DNA of 64,000 nt from CBDIHH01 sp965279095. Its GTDB lineage: Bacteria; Pseudomonadota; Alphaproteobacteria; Caulobacterales; Caulobacteraceae. A program made the translations under genes and the position numbers. The notes beneath the pieces are model-generated. The model saw only the letters and a program-made list of their open reading frames with translations, searched no databases and was not told the origin of the DNA. Below are positions 1-8,423 of the stretch, one piece after another; position 1 is the stretch's first letter; each line of letters opens with the position of its first letter. The DNA lies in contig CBDIHH010000003.1 of NCBI GenBank assembly GCA_965279095.1, forward strand, positions 620,001 through 684,000. Direction: 5' to 3'.

Positions 1-1754
1 ATGGGTTTGGTGGTGAAGAAGGGGTCGAAGGCCTTGGCCACCACCTCGGGCGCCATGCCCTGGCCGGTGTCGGTGACGCTGAGTTCGACATAGTCCCCGG
101 CGTCCACGTCGGGAAGATGGGCGACGTCGGCAGCGGTCAGGGCGCCATTGCGCGCCGCGATGGTCAGGCGTCCGCCGTTGGGCATGGCGTCGCGCGCATT
201 GATGGCCAGGTTCAGGAGCGCGCTCTCCAGCTGGTTCATGTCGCTGACGGCCGGCCACACGTCGTCGGCGACTTCGATGCTGAGCGAGACCTGCTCGCCC
301 AGGGTGCGGGTCAGCAGGTCCTGCATGGAGAGCGCCAGGGCCCTGACATCGACGGCCTTGGGGTCCAGCGACTGTTGGCGGGAAAAGGCCAGCAGGCGGT
401 GGGTCAGGCCCGCGGCGCGCTCGGCCGACTTCATGGCGCCGTCCATGAACCGGTCGACATCCCCAAGCCGTCCCTCGGCGATGCGGCGGCGAACCAGGTC
501 CAGGCCGCCGATGATGCCGGTCAGCATGTTGTTGAAATCGTGCGCCAGGCCACCGGTGAGCTGGCCCACCGCTTCCATCTTCTGGGCCTGGCGCAGTTGG
601 CTTTCGGTATGGCTGAGGGCGTCGGCCCTGATCTTCTCATCAGTGATGTCACGGCCGTAGCCATAGACGAGGCCGTCTTCGGTGGAGGTCTGCCAGGAGA
701 TCCAGCGAAAACCGCCGTCCTTGTGGCGGTGGCGGTTCTCGAAGGCGGGGGGGTGCCGGTCACCGACGCATTCCGCGAACATGGCGGCGCTGGCCTCGAG
801 GTCTTCGTGCTCGACGAAGTCGGCGTATCGCCGCCCGACCAGTTCTTCCGGCGCGTAGCCAAGCAGACGCTCCCAGGCGGGGCTGGCGGCCAGATAGACG
901 CCATTGGGGTCGACCACGACCAGCAGGTCGCGCGAGTTGTTCCAGACCCGGTCCCGCTCCCGGGTCCGCTCGGCCACCCGCTCTTCGAGGGTGGCCGTCA
1001 GCTCGAGCAGCTTGGCCTCGGCGGTCTTGAAGGGGGTGATGTCATGGATGGCGCCGATGAACCGCTCGGCTCCGCCCGGACCGTCCTTCAGGCGCTCGCC
1101 GCGCCGAGCGATCCAGCGGCGCTCGCCGCTGTCGGCGCGGATGATTTCGAACTCCCGATAGTCGTCGCGACCGAGGCCGGCCTCGGCGTCGCCGATCAGG
1201 GGGGGCTGGCCCGGGGTCACCGCGCTGTTGATCGCCCGCAGGGCGACCGCGTCGGTGGGAGTCAGGCCCAGGAGCCTGCAGAACTGGTGCGACACCTCCA
1301 CGGTGCCGAAGCCGCGGATGTATTCGAACGTGCCCACCCCGCCCGCGGACTGGGCGACCCGCAGGCGCTCTTCGACCCGCTTCTGGTCGGTGATATCGGT
1401 CAGCACGCCGCGGAAGGCGACCGCGCGCTCGTTTTCGTCCCGCTCCGCCCGGCCCGAGGCCAGCACCCAGCGCACGGTCCCATCCTCCAGGAGCAGCCGG
1501 TACTCCTTGGCGAACCGATCGGCGCCATGCATGACGCCGGCCACCGCGATGCGCAGCCGCATGCGGTCGTCCGGATGGATGGGCGCGAAGAAGGCGTCGG
1601 CCCGCACGCCCGCGGCCAGGTCGTGTGGGGGCGCGCCATACAGGGCGGCGAAGCGGGCGTCGCCGAACAGCCGGCCGGCGCGCACATCCCAAAGCCAAGC
1701 GCCGGCGGCGCCGGCGACCAGGCTGGGAGGTACGGGCTCGTTCTCGGCGGACAT
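1..1754 (-). CDS. PAS-domain sensor histidine kinase (C-terminus beyond window)
   Basis: Starts at ATG 1754 (MSAENEPVPPSLVAG); about 584 residues lie in the window and the frame runs open off the left edge. Three PAS modules are visible, ending near residues 135 (GVLTDITDQKR), 245 (GAIHDITPFK) and 385 (GRDITDEK), joined by short coiled linkers. The dimerisation box reads LAHDFNNMLTGIIG with the phospho-acceptor His at about residue 405. An N box (LNLAINARDAMPNGG) and a G1 box (VTDTGQGM) follow. LAHDFNN kinases are often hybrids with a C-terminal receiver, which cannot be seen here. It is the last gene of che operon A, four bases after the CheC-like gene. There is no transmembrane segment, so it is probably cytosolic and may feed the operon's CheY or an own receiver. 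The family call is secure; the signal is unknown. Confidence 0.9.
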   Translation of the reverse strand, partial: MSAENEPVPPSLVAGAAGAWLWDVRAGRLFGDARFAALYGAPPHDLAAGVRADAFFAPIHPDDRMRLRIAVAGVMHGADRFAKEYRLLLEDGTVRWVLASGRAERDENERAVAFRGVLTDITDQKRVEERLRVAQSAGGVGTFEYIRGFGTVEVSHQFCRLLGLTPTDAVALRAINSAVTPGQPPLIGDAEAGLGRDDYREFEIIRADSGERRWIARRGERLKDGPGGAERFIGAIHDITPFKTAEAKLLELTATLEERVAERTRERDRVWNNSRDLLVVVDPNGVYLAASPAWERLLGYAPEELVGRRYADFVEHEDLEASAAMFAECVGDRHPPAFENRHRHKDGGFRWISWQTSTEDGLVYGYGRDITDEKIRADALSHTESQLRQAQKMEAVGQLTGGLAHDFNNMLTGIIGGLDLVRRRIAEGRLGDVDRFMDGAMKSAERAAGLTHRLLAFSRQQSLDPKAVDVRALALSMQDLLTRTLGEQVSLSIEVADDVWPAVSDMNQLESALLNLAINARDAMPNGGRLTIAARNGALTAADVAHLPDVDAGDYVELSVTDTGQGMAPEVVAKAFDPFFTTKP

Positions 1755-1758
1755 GATT

Positions 1759-2412
1759 TTACGCCAAGGCGCCGAGGTCGTCGGCGCCCATGACCCGCTC
1801 GATGAATTCGCCGATCAGGAGCTTGAGCGCTTCGAGAGAAGGCAGGTCCATGAGCATGGCGATGTAGCCCCGGATGTCGCGGCCGGAGATGGTGAAGTTG
1901 ATATAGAGAAACAGGACCACGCCCTGGTCGTCGACGGGGTCCGCCAGATCGAAGAACAGGTCCCCGTCGCCGCGGATCACCTGCGGCAGCGACATCGTCA
2001 AAGCCCGCTTGAGCATGTTGGCCATGGTCGCCAGACAGCCATTCAGCACGACATTGCCCGTCTCTGACAAGGCCTCGGCCTCCAGGGCCTGCATTTCGTC
2101 GATCGACAACTCATCACCGGTCACGGCCCTGACCAGGGCGAGGCGATTGGCCTCCGGAACGATCATCAGGGCGCGGCCGGAGAAGGCGCCCTCGAAGTCC
2201 TGCTGCACGGCCACCAGCTCGCCGCTCTCCCGCTCGCGGATCAGGGTCGCCGCGGCCTTGCGGCTGACCAGCTCCACCGAGGGCACCGACAGGGTGACCT
2301 GCTCACCGACCATGTTGCGCAGGCTCGCCGCGGCGCGGCTGACACCGATATTGACGAGCTCAGTGAGCGCATCGTGCTCCAACTCGGTGAGGTGAACGGC
2401 GCCCGTGCTCAT
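1759..2412 (-). CDS. cheC: CheC-family chemotaxis phosphatase
   Basis: A 217-residue protein with the two-fold CheC signature. The first helix is ELVNIGVSRAAASL (about residues 18-31) and the second is ETGNVVLNGCLATMANML (about residues 116-133). Each carries the Glu-x-x-Asn pair that CheC/CheX/FliY proteins use to dephosphorylate CheY-P. No FliN-like domain is fused to it, so it is CheC rather than FliY. The start codon overlaps the end of the upstream CheY by four bases, so translation is probably coupled and that CheY is the likely substrate. CheC is more familiar from Firmicutes, archaea and Thermotoga than from alphaproteobacteria, where CheY is often discharged by phosphate sinks. Family call is firm; activity is inferred from the motif. 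Confidence 0.88.
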   Translation of the reverse strand: MSTGAVHLTELEHDALTELVNIGVSRAAASLRNMVGEQVTLSVPSVELVSRKAAATLIRERESGELVAVQQDFEGAFSGRALMIVPEANRLALVRAVTGDELSIDEMQALEAEALSETGNVVLNGCLATMANMLKRALTMSLPQVIRGDGDLFFDLADPVDDQGVVLFLYINFTISGRDIRGYIAMLMDLPSLEALKLLIGEFIERVMGADDLGALA

Positions 2413-2801
2413 CCGCGCAGACGCAGCTTCAGGCCGGCGCCGGTGAGAAAGCCCTTCAGCCCTTCTTCCGTGATGGGCTTGGGCACGAAGGAGGCGTTGA
2501 TGACCCGGGCCTGGGCGATGATCTCGTCCTGGACGTTGGCGGTGGCCAGGGCGATGGGCATGTCGGGATGGAGCGCGCGGATGTCGGCGGCAAGCTCCAG
2601 CCCGTTGCGGCCCGGCATGTTGAAGTCGAGGATCGCCACGTCGACCGGCTCCTGAGCCAACACCGCCAGGGCGTCATCGGCGTTGGCGGCCTCAAGCCGT
2701 CTCCACTGGGGCTGGAGCGCGCTGACCGCCTTGCCGACCACGATCCGGGCGAGCTTGCTGTCGTCGACGATCAGGAGGGTGTGGGTCATGGAGTCGGGCA
2801 C
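2409..2801 (-). CDS. cheY: CheY-like single-domain response regulator (operon A)
   Basis: A receiver domain only. The acidic pair is LLIVDDS (about residues 9-15), the phospho-acceptor Asp sits in AILDFNMPG (about residue 59), the switch Thr in ALATANV and the Lys in FVPKPI. The longest start is GTG at 2801; an ATG at 2789 (MTHTLLIVDD) starts immediately before the domain and is equally plausible. It lies between the STAS-like gene and the CheC gene with two- to four-base spacing. In this operon it is the natural output target of the CheA at 3087-5021, with the neighbouring CheC as its phosphatase. Whether it binds the flagellar switch or another target cannot be told. Confidence 0.9.
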   Translation of the reverse strand: MPDSMTHTLLIVDDSKLARIVVGKAVSALQPQWRRLEAANADDALAVLAQEPVDVAILDFNMPGRNGLELAADIRALHPDMPIALATANVQDEIIAQARVINASFVPKPITEEGLKGFLTGAGLKLRLRG

Positions 2802-2802
2802 A

Positions 2803-3087
2803 TCAGGGTCCTTGAGGGGTATCGGCCTCGGGCACAGGCGTCCGTCGGGCCCGTCTTTCCAGGGCCGGCAGAACGAACGTGGCTAAAAACGCGTCTGCCG
2901 GCGTTCCATCCACTTCGGGCCGGAACACCAGGAGTGCTTGAACCACTCCGCTGTGCATTTGTCGACAGCGGCCGAGATCGATCCGGGCCCCGGGCGTGGC
3001 CAGCAGCGCCGCGGCCACCGCCTCGGCGTCCTCCACGCCGCAGTCGCCCTCCAGGTAGACGACTCCGTCCTGCGCACGAACGCCCAT
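2803..3087 (-). CDS. small STAS-like protein of che operon A
   Basis: A 94-residue protein with no signal peptide. The stretch GARIDLGRCRQMHSGVVQAL (about residues 33-52) resembles the core strand-helix of STAS domains, where a Ser after the core strand can be phosphorylated; here a Ser sits in MHSG. The start ATG overlaps the cheA stop codon (TGATG), and the next gene is a CheY, so it is co-translated within the pathway. A clearer STAS protein opens che operon B. A role as a scaffold or a phosphorylation-regulated partner is possible but unproven. The STAS assignment rests on pattern only and is moderate. Confidence 0.6.
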   Translation of the reverse strand: MGVRAQDGVVYLEGDCGVEDAEAVAAALLATPGARIDLGRCRQMHSGVVQALLVFRPEVDGTPADAFLATFVLPALERRARRTPVPEADTPQGP

Positions 3088-5021
3088 CAGACCAGCGCCG
3101 CCGGATCGAGGATCATCAGGATCCGTCCGTCTCCGAGCACCGTCGTGCCGGAGACGCCGCGCATGCCCGCCAGGAGGCCGTCCAGCGGTCGCACCACCAC
3201 ATCGAGGCGATCGCGGATGTGATCCACGGACAGGCCGACCACCTCCGGGCCGGCCCGGATCGCAAGCACCGTGTGGTCCCGCTCCATCGGGCGACGTGCG
3301 CCTCCCACCAGGGTCGCGAGCGACAGCAGCGGCGCGGTGCGGTCTCGCCAGTTGAAGGCGTGCCCCGCCCGTATCGCGGTGATCGCGCGACGGGGAACCG
3401 GCAAGGTCTCGATGACCGCGTCCATGGGCACCCCATAGAGCTCGCCGTCGCTCTGGACCAGCAGGACCTTGGTCAGGGTCAGGCTGAGGGGCAGCACAAG
3501 CGCGACGGTCGTTCCCGACCCCGCCGCGCTGGTCACCGACAACCGTCCGCCGACCCGCTGGACGGACATCTTGACGGCGTCCATGCCGACGCCTCGGCCG
3601 GAGAGGTCACTGACCGCCGCCGCGGTGGAAAACCCGGGAAGCAGGATCAGGTCGATCGCCGCCTGGTCGCTCAACGCCGCCAGCCCCTCGGCGTCCGCCA
3701 GCCCCCGGGCCAGCGCCGCCGCGCGGATGGCCGCCGGATCGATGCCTGCGCCGTCGTCGGTCAGCGTGAGGACCAGCCGTCCATCGGCCACGGAGGCGAG
3801 GAGGCTGATCTGCGACTTGCGAGGCTTGCCGCGGGCGACCCGCAGGTCGGGGCGCTCCACCCCGTGATCCACCGCATTGCGCAGCAGATGGGTGAGGGGC
3901 TCGAACAGCCCCTCGATGATGGCCTTGTCGGCTTCGATCCCGTTGTCCTCGACGAGAAGATCGACCTCCTTGCCCAGGCTGCTGGCCATCTCGCGCACCA
4001 CCCGGGGGAAGCGGCGCAACAGGGGCGCGATGGGGGTCATGCGCAGGCCCGCCACCTGCCTGTGCACCTGACCGACGAGGCGGTCGATGAGCTCCGACTG
4101 GAGCGCCAGGCCCCGCGCCACCGCCGGGGCGTCGAGGCCGGACGCCGCCTGGCCGGCGAGGGCCGACAGCCCGGTCTTGGCGGACACGAGCTCGTCCGCC
4201 AGGGCGGCGAGGGCGTCGATACGCTCGGCTTCGACTCGCAGGCTGCGGACAACGCCCTGGCCGGCCAGGTCCGGTTCCGCGGGCGCGTCTTCGGCCTGCG
4301 ACGCTGTCGGCAGAGCGACCACCTCCACCTGGTCCGGCACCAGGCGGAGGGCCGCCGTCACCTCCAGGATCGGGGCGGTCGACAGGGCCAGCAGCTCCAG
4401 CCGGCAGGCGAAGGGGTCGTAGGGCTCGGCGAACGCGCTTTCCGCCACGGCCAGGTCCAGGTGAACCAGTTGCGGTACGCCCCGGAGGATGGCCAGGGGA
4501 TCATCGCCGCTGAAATAGCTGTCCTCCGCGGGCCGGTAGCGCACCGCCGCCAGCGGACCCGGGTGCGCGGGCGCCACGGACCGCAACGCCTCGGCCCAGG
4601 CCGGAACCTCGACGGCTGTCGGCGCCGGCCCTGGCTCGGCTGCGGCGCTGGCGGTCAGTTGGCTGGCGAGCTGTCGACCGCGCTCACCCGCGTCGGCCGG
4701 CAGGACGCCGTGCGCCTGCAGCGCCGCCAGCCAGCGCTCGGTCTGGCTGAGCACCGCGAGGACCGCATCGACGGTGACCGGATCGGCCCCGCGCGCCCCG
4801 CCGCGCACGGCGCCCAGCACATCCTCCGCCGCATGCAGGGCGAGGCCCATGGCGGGCAGGTCGAACAGGCCGACCGAGCCCTTCAGGGTATGGATCGCCC
4901 GGAAGGCGTCGGCCATCAGGCCGTGATCGCCCGGCCGGCGCTCGAGGGCCAGGAGGGCGTCGCTGCCCTGCTGCACCAGTTCGGGCCCCTCGATCAGGAA
5001 CTGGGCGAGCAGCTCGTCCAT
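3087..5021 (-). CDS. cheA: CheA chemotaxis histidine kinase (operon A)
   Basis: About 644 residues from ATG 5021 (MDELLAQFLIEGPELV), which overlaps the cheR stop codon as TGATG; longer upstream readings run into cheR and are rejected. Domains in order: an HPt domain with the phospho-acceptor His44 in AIHTLKGS; a middle region of about 150 residues; the P3 dimerisation helices (about 270-330); an HATPase domain with N box LLRNAVDHGVE, G1 LTDDGAGID and G2 GRGVGMDAVK; and a C-terminal CheW-like domain ending at DPAALV. It should autophosphorylate on His and pass the phosphate to the CheY and CheB of this operon. All catalytic boxes are present, so it should be active. Confidence 0.95.
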   Translation of the reverse strand: MDELLAQFLIEGPELVQQGSDALLALERRPGDHGLMADAFRAIHTLKGSVGLFDLPAMGLALHAAEDVLGAVRGGARGADPVTVDAVLAVLSQTERWLAALQAHGVLPADAGERGRQLASQLTASAAAEPGPAPTAVEVPAWAEALRSVAPAHPGPLAAVRYRPAEDSYFSGDDPLAILRGVPQLVHLDLAVAESAFAEPYDPFACRLELLALSTAPILEVTAALRLVPDQVEVVALPTASQAEDAPAEPDLAGQGVVRSLRVEAERIDALAALADELVSAKTGLSALAGQAASGLDAPAVARGLALQSELIDRLVGQVHRQVAGLRMTPIAPLLRRFPRVVREMASSLGKEVDLLVEDNGIEADKAIIEGLFEPLTHLLRNAVDHGVERPDLRVARGKPRKSQISLLASVADGRLVLTLTDDGAGIDPAAIRAAALARGLADAEGLAALSDQAAIDLILLPGFSTAAAVSDLSGRGVGMDAVKMSVQRVGGRLSVTSAAGSGTTVALVLPLSLTLTKVLLVQSDGELYGVPMDAVIETLPVPRRAITAIRAGHAFNWRDRTAPLLSLATLVGGARRPMERDHTVLAIRAGPEVVGLSVDHIRDRLDVVVRPLDGLLAGMRGVSGTTVLGDGRILMILDPAALV

Positions 5022-5872
5022 CAGCGAAGCGGCCTCTGGTAGACGATGGCGTCGGGGAACCGGCGCATCTCGAAGCGGTCGTCGATCCGGGCCATCGACT
5101 CGGTGTGTCCCAGGCAAATGAAGCCGCCGGGCGCCAGGCAGTCGAACAGGGTGTCGGCGGCGAGGCGGCGCGAGGCGTCGTCGAAATAGATCAGCACGTT
5201 GCGGCAGAAGATGACATCAAACCGCCCCTGGGCGCTCATCGACGCCTTGTCCACCAGATTGGCCTCGGTGAAGACGACGGACTCCCGCAGGTCGCCGATC
5301 AGCTGGCGCAGGCCACCTTGGGCGGGCTCGAAATAGGCGTCCTGCGCCGCCGCCGGCAGCCGGCTGAGCGAGCGCTCCCCGTAGACCCCCGCCCGGGCGG
5401 CCGCCAGGGCGGCGCTGTCGATGTCCGAGCCGACGATCTCGATGTTGTAGGCGTCCACCATGCGCCAGTTCTCGAGGAGCCACAGGGCGATGGAATAGGG
5501 CTCCTCGCCGGTGGAGCAGGGCTGAGACCAGATGCGCACCTTGTCGCCCGCCCCGCGATGGCTGACCACCTCCGGCAGGATGGTCTCGCTCAGGCAGCGA
5601 AGCTGATGCGCCTCGCGATAGAAGTAGGTCTCATTGACCGTGAAGCTGTTGACCACCGTCGCCGCCTCGCGGGCGTCGGTGCGCAGCAGCAGCAGGTAGT
5701 TGGCGAAGGACAGGGCCCGCGTCTCCTTCAGCCGCTCGAACAGGCGGCGCTCGATATAGTAGCGCTTGGTCTCGCCGAATTGCATGCCTGTGCGGGCGTA
5801 GAGGAACTCGCAGAAGCGGCGAAGCTCGTCGGCGGTGAGGGCCGGGCGGTCGGCAGCGACGCGGGGGGTCAT
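5021..5872 (-). CDS. cheR: CheR protein-glutamate O-methyltransferase (operon A)
   Basis: A 283-residue protein with an N-terminal helical CheR domain (about 15-65) and a SAM-dependent methyltransferase domain. Visible motifs are VNETYFYRE, SQPCSTGEEPYSIA (SAM-binding loop), IVGSDID, VIFCRNVLIYFD and FICLGHTES, all in the usual order. It methylates glutamates on receptors of this pathway, most likely the tandem-tip receptor at 8424-10349. The start overlaps the cheB stop by four bases, and its stop overlaps the cheA start. It is a separate paralogue from the CheR of operon B (11746-12612), which supports two distinct adaptation systems. Confidence 0.95.
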   Translation of the reverse strand: MTPRVAADRPALTADELRRFCEFLYARTGMQFGETKRYYIERRLFERLKETRALSFANYLLLLRTDAREAATVVNSFTVNETYFYREAHQLRCLSETILPEVVSHRGAGDKVRIWSQPCSTGEEPYSIALWLLENWRMVDAYNIEIVGSDIDSAALAAARAGVYGERSLSRLPAAAQDAYFEPAQGGLRQLIGDLRESVVFTEANLVDKASMSAQGRFDVIFCRNVLIYFDDASRRLAADTLFDCLAPGGFICLGHTESMARIDDRFEMRRFPDAIVYQRPLR

Positions 5873-6960
5873 GCGGCGACCGCCAGGTCGATCAGCCCCT
5901 GGGCGATCCGCTCCAGGGGCAGGACGAACTCGGCGCCTCCCGCCCTGACCAGCTCCCCGGGCATCCCCCAGACCACCGCTGACTCCTCAGCCTCGGCGAT
6001 GGTGCGCCCGCCGGCCTGCCGCAGGCGGGTCATGGCCGCGGCCCCGTCGTTGCCCATGCCGGTCATCAGCACGCCCACAAGGTCGCCGGGGGCCTGCTGG
6101 TCCATGGCGCTGTCGACGAGCCGGTCCACGCTCGGGTGCCACCGGAACGCCGCGCTCGACGGCGCCGACAGGGCGACCAGCTGGCCGGCCCGGCGGCTGA
6201 TCATGAGGTCGGCGTCGCCTCGCCCGATATAGACGCGGCCGGCCGCCAGCGGCTCCGGCCGGGAGACTTCCACGACGGACAGGGCGCACAGGCGGTCGAG
6301 ACGGGCGGCCATGGCGCCGGTGAAGCTGGCCGGCATGTGCTGGGCGACGACGATCGGCCAGGGGAAGTCGGCCGGCAGGGGCTGCAGCAGGGCGTCGAGG
6401 GCCGGGGGGCCGCCGGTGGAGCAGCCGACGAGGACCAGGCGCGGCGCGCCCGGCCGAAAGTCCGGCCGGGCCGGACGGGCGGGGGCCGGCGTGGGGCGGG
6501 TCCGCGTCGCCGAGACCCCCCCGCTTCGCAGCCTGATCCGCTCGGCCAGCCGATGGCTGGTCGGCAGGCGGGCCTTGGCGGCGGCGCGGGCCTTTTCGAT
6601 CAGGAGCGGGCCGAACTCGTCCAGCTTCAGCGAGATCGCGCCCCCGGGCTTGGCGGCGAAGTCCACCGCCCCGAGGCTCAGGGCGTCGAGGGTCTCGCGC
6701 GCCCCCTCGGCGGTCAGCGACGAGAACATCACCACCGGGCAGGGGCGCTCGAGCATGATCCGGTCGAGACAGGCCAGGCCGTCCATCTGGGGCATGTGGA
6801 TGTCGAGGATGACCACGTCGGGCCGTTGTTCATGCAACCTGGCCAGGGCCTCGACGCCGTCGCGGGCGAACCAAAGCTGGAACTCGGGCTCATCGGCGAA
6901 CACCTCGCCGATGAGGCGCCGCATGAGGGCGGAATCGTCCACGGCGAGGAGCTTGATCAC
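5869..6960 (-). CDS. cheB: CheB receptor methylesterase/deamidase response regulator (operon A)
   Basis: The start is taken as GTG 6960 (MIKLLAVDDS), which overlaps the triple-CheW stop by four bases; longer readings lie inside that gene. About 363 residues. The receiver domain has DDS and phospho-acceptor Asp53 in VVILDIHMPQMDG. A linker of about 50 residues rich in Pro/Ala/Arg follows. The esterase domain has catalytic Ser in GCSTGGP, His in VVAQHMP and Asp in LMTGMGNDGA. It removes methyl groups added by CheR and deamidates receptors once phosphorylated by CheA. Complete and apparently active; one of two CheB proteins in the window. Confidence 0.95.
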   Translation of the reverse strand: MIKLLAVDDSALMRRLIGEVFADEPEFQLWFARDGVEALARLHEQRPDVVILDIHMPQMDGLACLDRIMLERPCPVVMFSSLTAEGARETLDALSLGAVDFAAKPGGAISLKLDEFGPLLIEKARAAAKARLPTSHRLAERIRLRSGGVSATRTRPTPAPARPARPDFRPGAPRLVLVGCSTGGPPALDALLQPLPADFPWPIVVAQHMPASFTGAMAARLDRLCALSVVEVSRPEPLAAGRVYIGRGDADLMISRRAGQLVALSAPSSAAFRWHPSVDRLVDSAMDQQAPGDLVGVLMTGMGNDGAAAMTRLRQAGGRTIAEAEESAVVWGMPGELVRAGGAEFVLPLERIAQGLIDLAVAA

Positions 6961-8423
6961 GAGGGCGCCGCGTTCCCCTGGGCCGCCTCGGCGTCCAGGC
7001 CGGCCAGCAGGTCCCGCTGCGCGCCATCGAGAAGCGCCCCGGGGTCGATCACCAGGATGAGGCGCGCGCCGTCGTCCAGGGCGGCGATCCGGCTGAACAC
7101 CCGCCCGCCATCGGCCGCCAGGTCGGGGGCGGCCTCCAGCCGGTCGTCGTCGATCCTCAGGACCTCGGACACGGCGTCCACGAGCAGCCCGACCGGCCGT
7201 CCCGCCGCCGAGGTCACCACGATCCGCGGGCGCGCGCCGTCCGCGGCCGCCTTCGCCCCGAAACGCAGGCGCTGGTCGATCACCGGCGTCGCCTTGCCGC
7301 GCAGGTTCAGCACGCCCTTGAGGAAGGCCGGCGCCCTGGGAACCCGCGTCAGGCGATCCGGCAGGCCGACGACCTCGTCGACGCACGACAGCCGCAGCGC
7401 GTATTCCTCGAGGCCGATGCGAACGATCAGGTAGGGGGCGCCTGGCGCCAAGGACGGTCCGCTCGCCAAGGCGACAGGCTCCGCGCGCCCATCGGCCAGG
7501 ATCCGGGCGACCTTGTCGTCCCGGAACAGGCGCTGGGCCGACAGGACGGCGACCAGGCCGCGGCCGTCCGGCAGCCGGCAGATCGATTGAACCTGCGCCT
7601 CTCCATCGCCGCTGTTGAGAACGGCAGGGGCGGGATCGATGGCCTCCGGGCCGACCCGGATGATGGCGTCCAAGCGATCAACGCAAAGGCCGACCCGCGT
7701 CTCGCCAATGGCTGTGACCACCACGCCGGCGCCCGGCGCCGGGGCCGCCGGCTCGCCAAGGCCCAGCAGGCGGCGCAGGGACACCACCGTCAGCAGGCCG
7801 CCGCGCAGGTCGATCACCCCCAGGGCCGCGGCGTCCGACTGGGCGATCGCCGCCAGGGTCGGCGGCAGTGCCAGGACCTCGCTGACCTCCTCCAGGCGCA
7901 GGGCGTAGGCCTGTCCAGCCAGGGTGAAACCGAGCAGAGCGACCGGCGATGCGGCCGGCTCGGGCGCGGCGCCAGGACCGGCGGCGACGGTCCGGGCCTG
8001 GCGGTCCGCCGTCGTCTGACGGAAGGCCTGGCGCAGGAGATCGTCGAGATCGACAACCCTCAGGGCCCGGTCCGCCAACGCATAGAGGCGCCCGCCGCCC
8101 CGTCCCTGGTCGTCGGCGGGAGACGCGAGGTCGACCATCGCGTCCACCCGGTCCACGGTCAGGCCGATGGACGGCTCGCCGCCCAGCAGCAGCAGCCGCG
8201 ATTGAGCGCCCTCACGTTCCTCCCCGCCCAGCAGGCGGGCCAGGGAAACCACCGGGGCCGCCCGTCCGCGCAGCCCGGCGACGCCCAGCAGGCTCGGCGG
8301 GCCCCCGGGCACGCGGGTGATCCTGGGGCGGCGAAACACCTCGCGGACTCCCGCGGCGGGAGCGGCGAACTGGTCGTCTCCCACGGTGAAGGTGATGAAG
8401 GGGCGGGTCTCGACGCCGCTCAC
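6957..8423 (-). CDS. cheW: triple-domain CheW-like coupling protein (operon A)
   Basis: A 488-residue protein, about three times the length of a normal CheW. Three CheW-like domains can be read in series: residues about 8-140 (core SLLGVAGLRGRAAPVVSLAR), about 158-300 (ALGVIDLRGGLLTVVSLRR) and about 325-475 (FLKGVLNLRGKATPVIDQRL). Each has the hydrophobic-G-x-x-x-L-R-G core and a late (G/L)(L/V)xVDxV strand (IGLTVDRVD, VGLCVDRLD, VGLLVDAVS). CheW links receptors to CheA, so one chain could give three docking surfaces in an array. It lies directly after the tandem-tip receptor gene, with which it abuts exactly. The domain count is well supported; the multi-docking role is inferred. Confidence 0.9.
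   Translation of the reverse strand: MSGVETRPFITFTVGDDQFAAPAAGVREVFRRPRITRVPGGPPSLLGVAGLRGRAAPVVSLARLLGGEEREGAQSRLLLLGGEPSIGLTVDRVDAMVDLASPADDQGRGGGRLYALADRALRVVDLDDLLRQAFRQTTADRQARTVAAGPGAAPEPAASPVALLGFTLAGQAYALRLEEVSEVLALPPTLAAIAQSDAAALGVIDLRGGLLTVVSLRRLLGLGEPAAPAPGAGVVVTAIGETRVGLCVDRLDAIIRVGPEAIDPAPAVLNSGDGEAQVQSICRLPDGRGLVAVLSAQRLFRDDKVARILADGRAEPVALASGPSLAPGAPYLIVRIGLEEYALRLSCVDEVVGLPDRLTRVPRAPAFLKGVLNLRGKATPVIDQRLRFGAKAAADGARPRIVVTSAAGRPVGLLVDAVSEVLRIDDDRLEAAPDLAADGGRVFSRIAALDDGARLILVIDPGALLDGAQRDLLAGLDAEAAQGNAAPS

Noticed and set aside
2568..5042. Alternative long plus-strand gene opposite cheA
   Set aside because: CheA has all kinase boxes in order and TGATG couplings at both ends. 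The opposite frame is an Arg/Gly/Gln-rich shadow.
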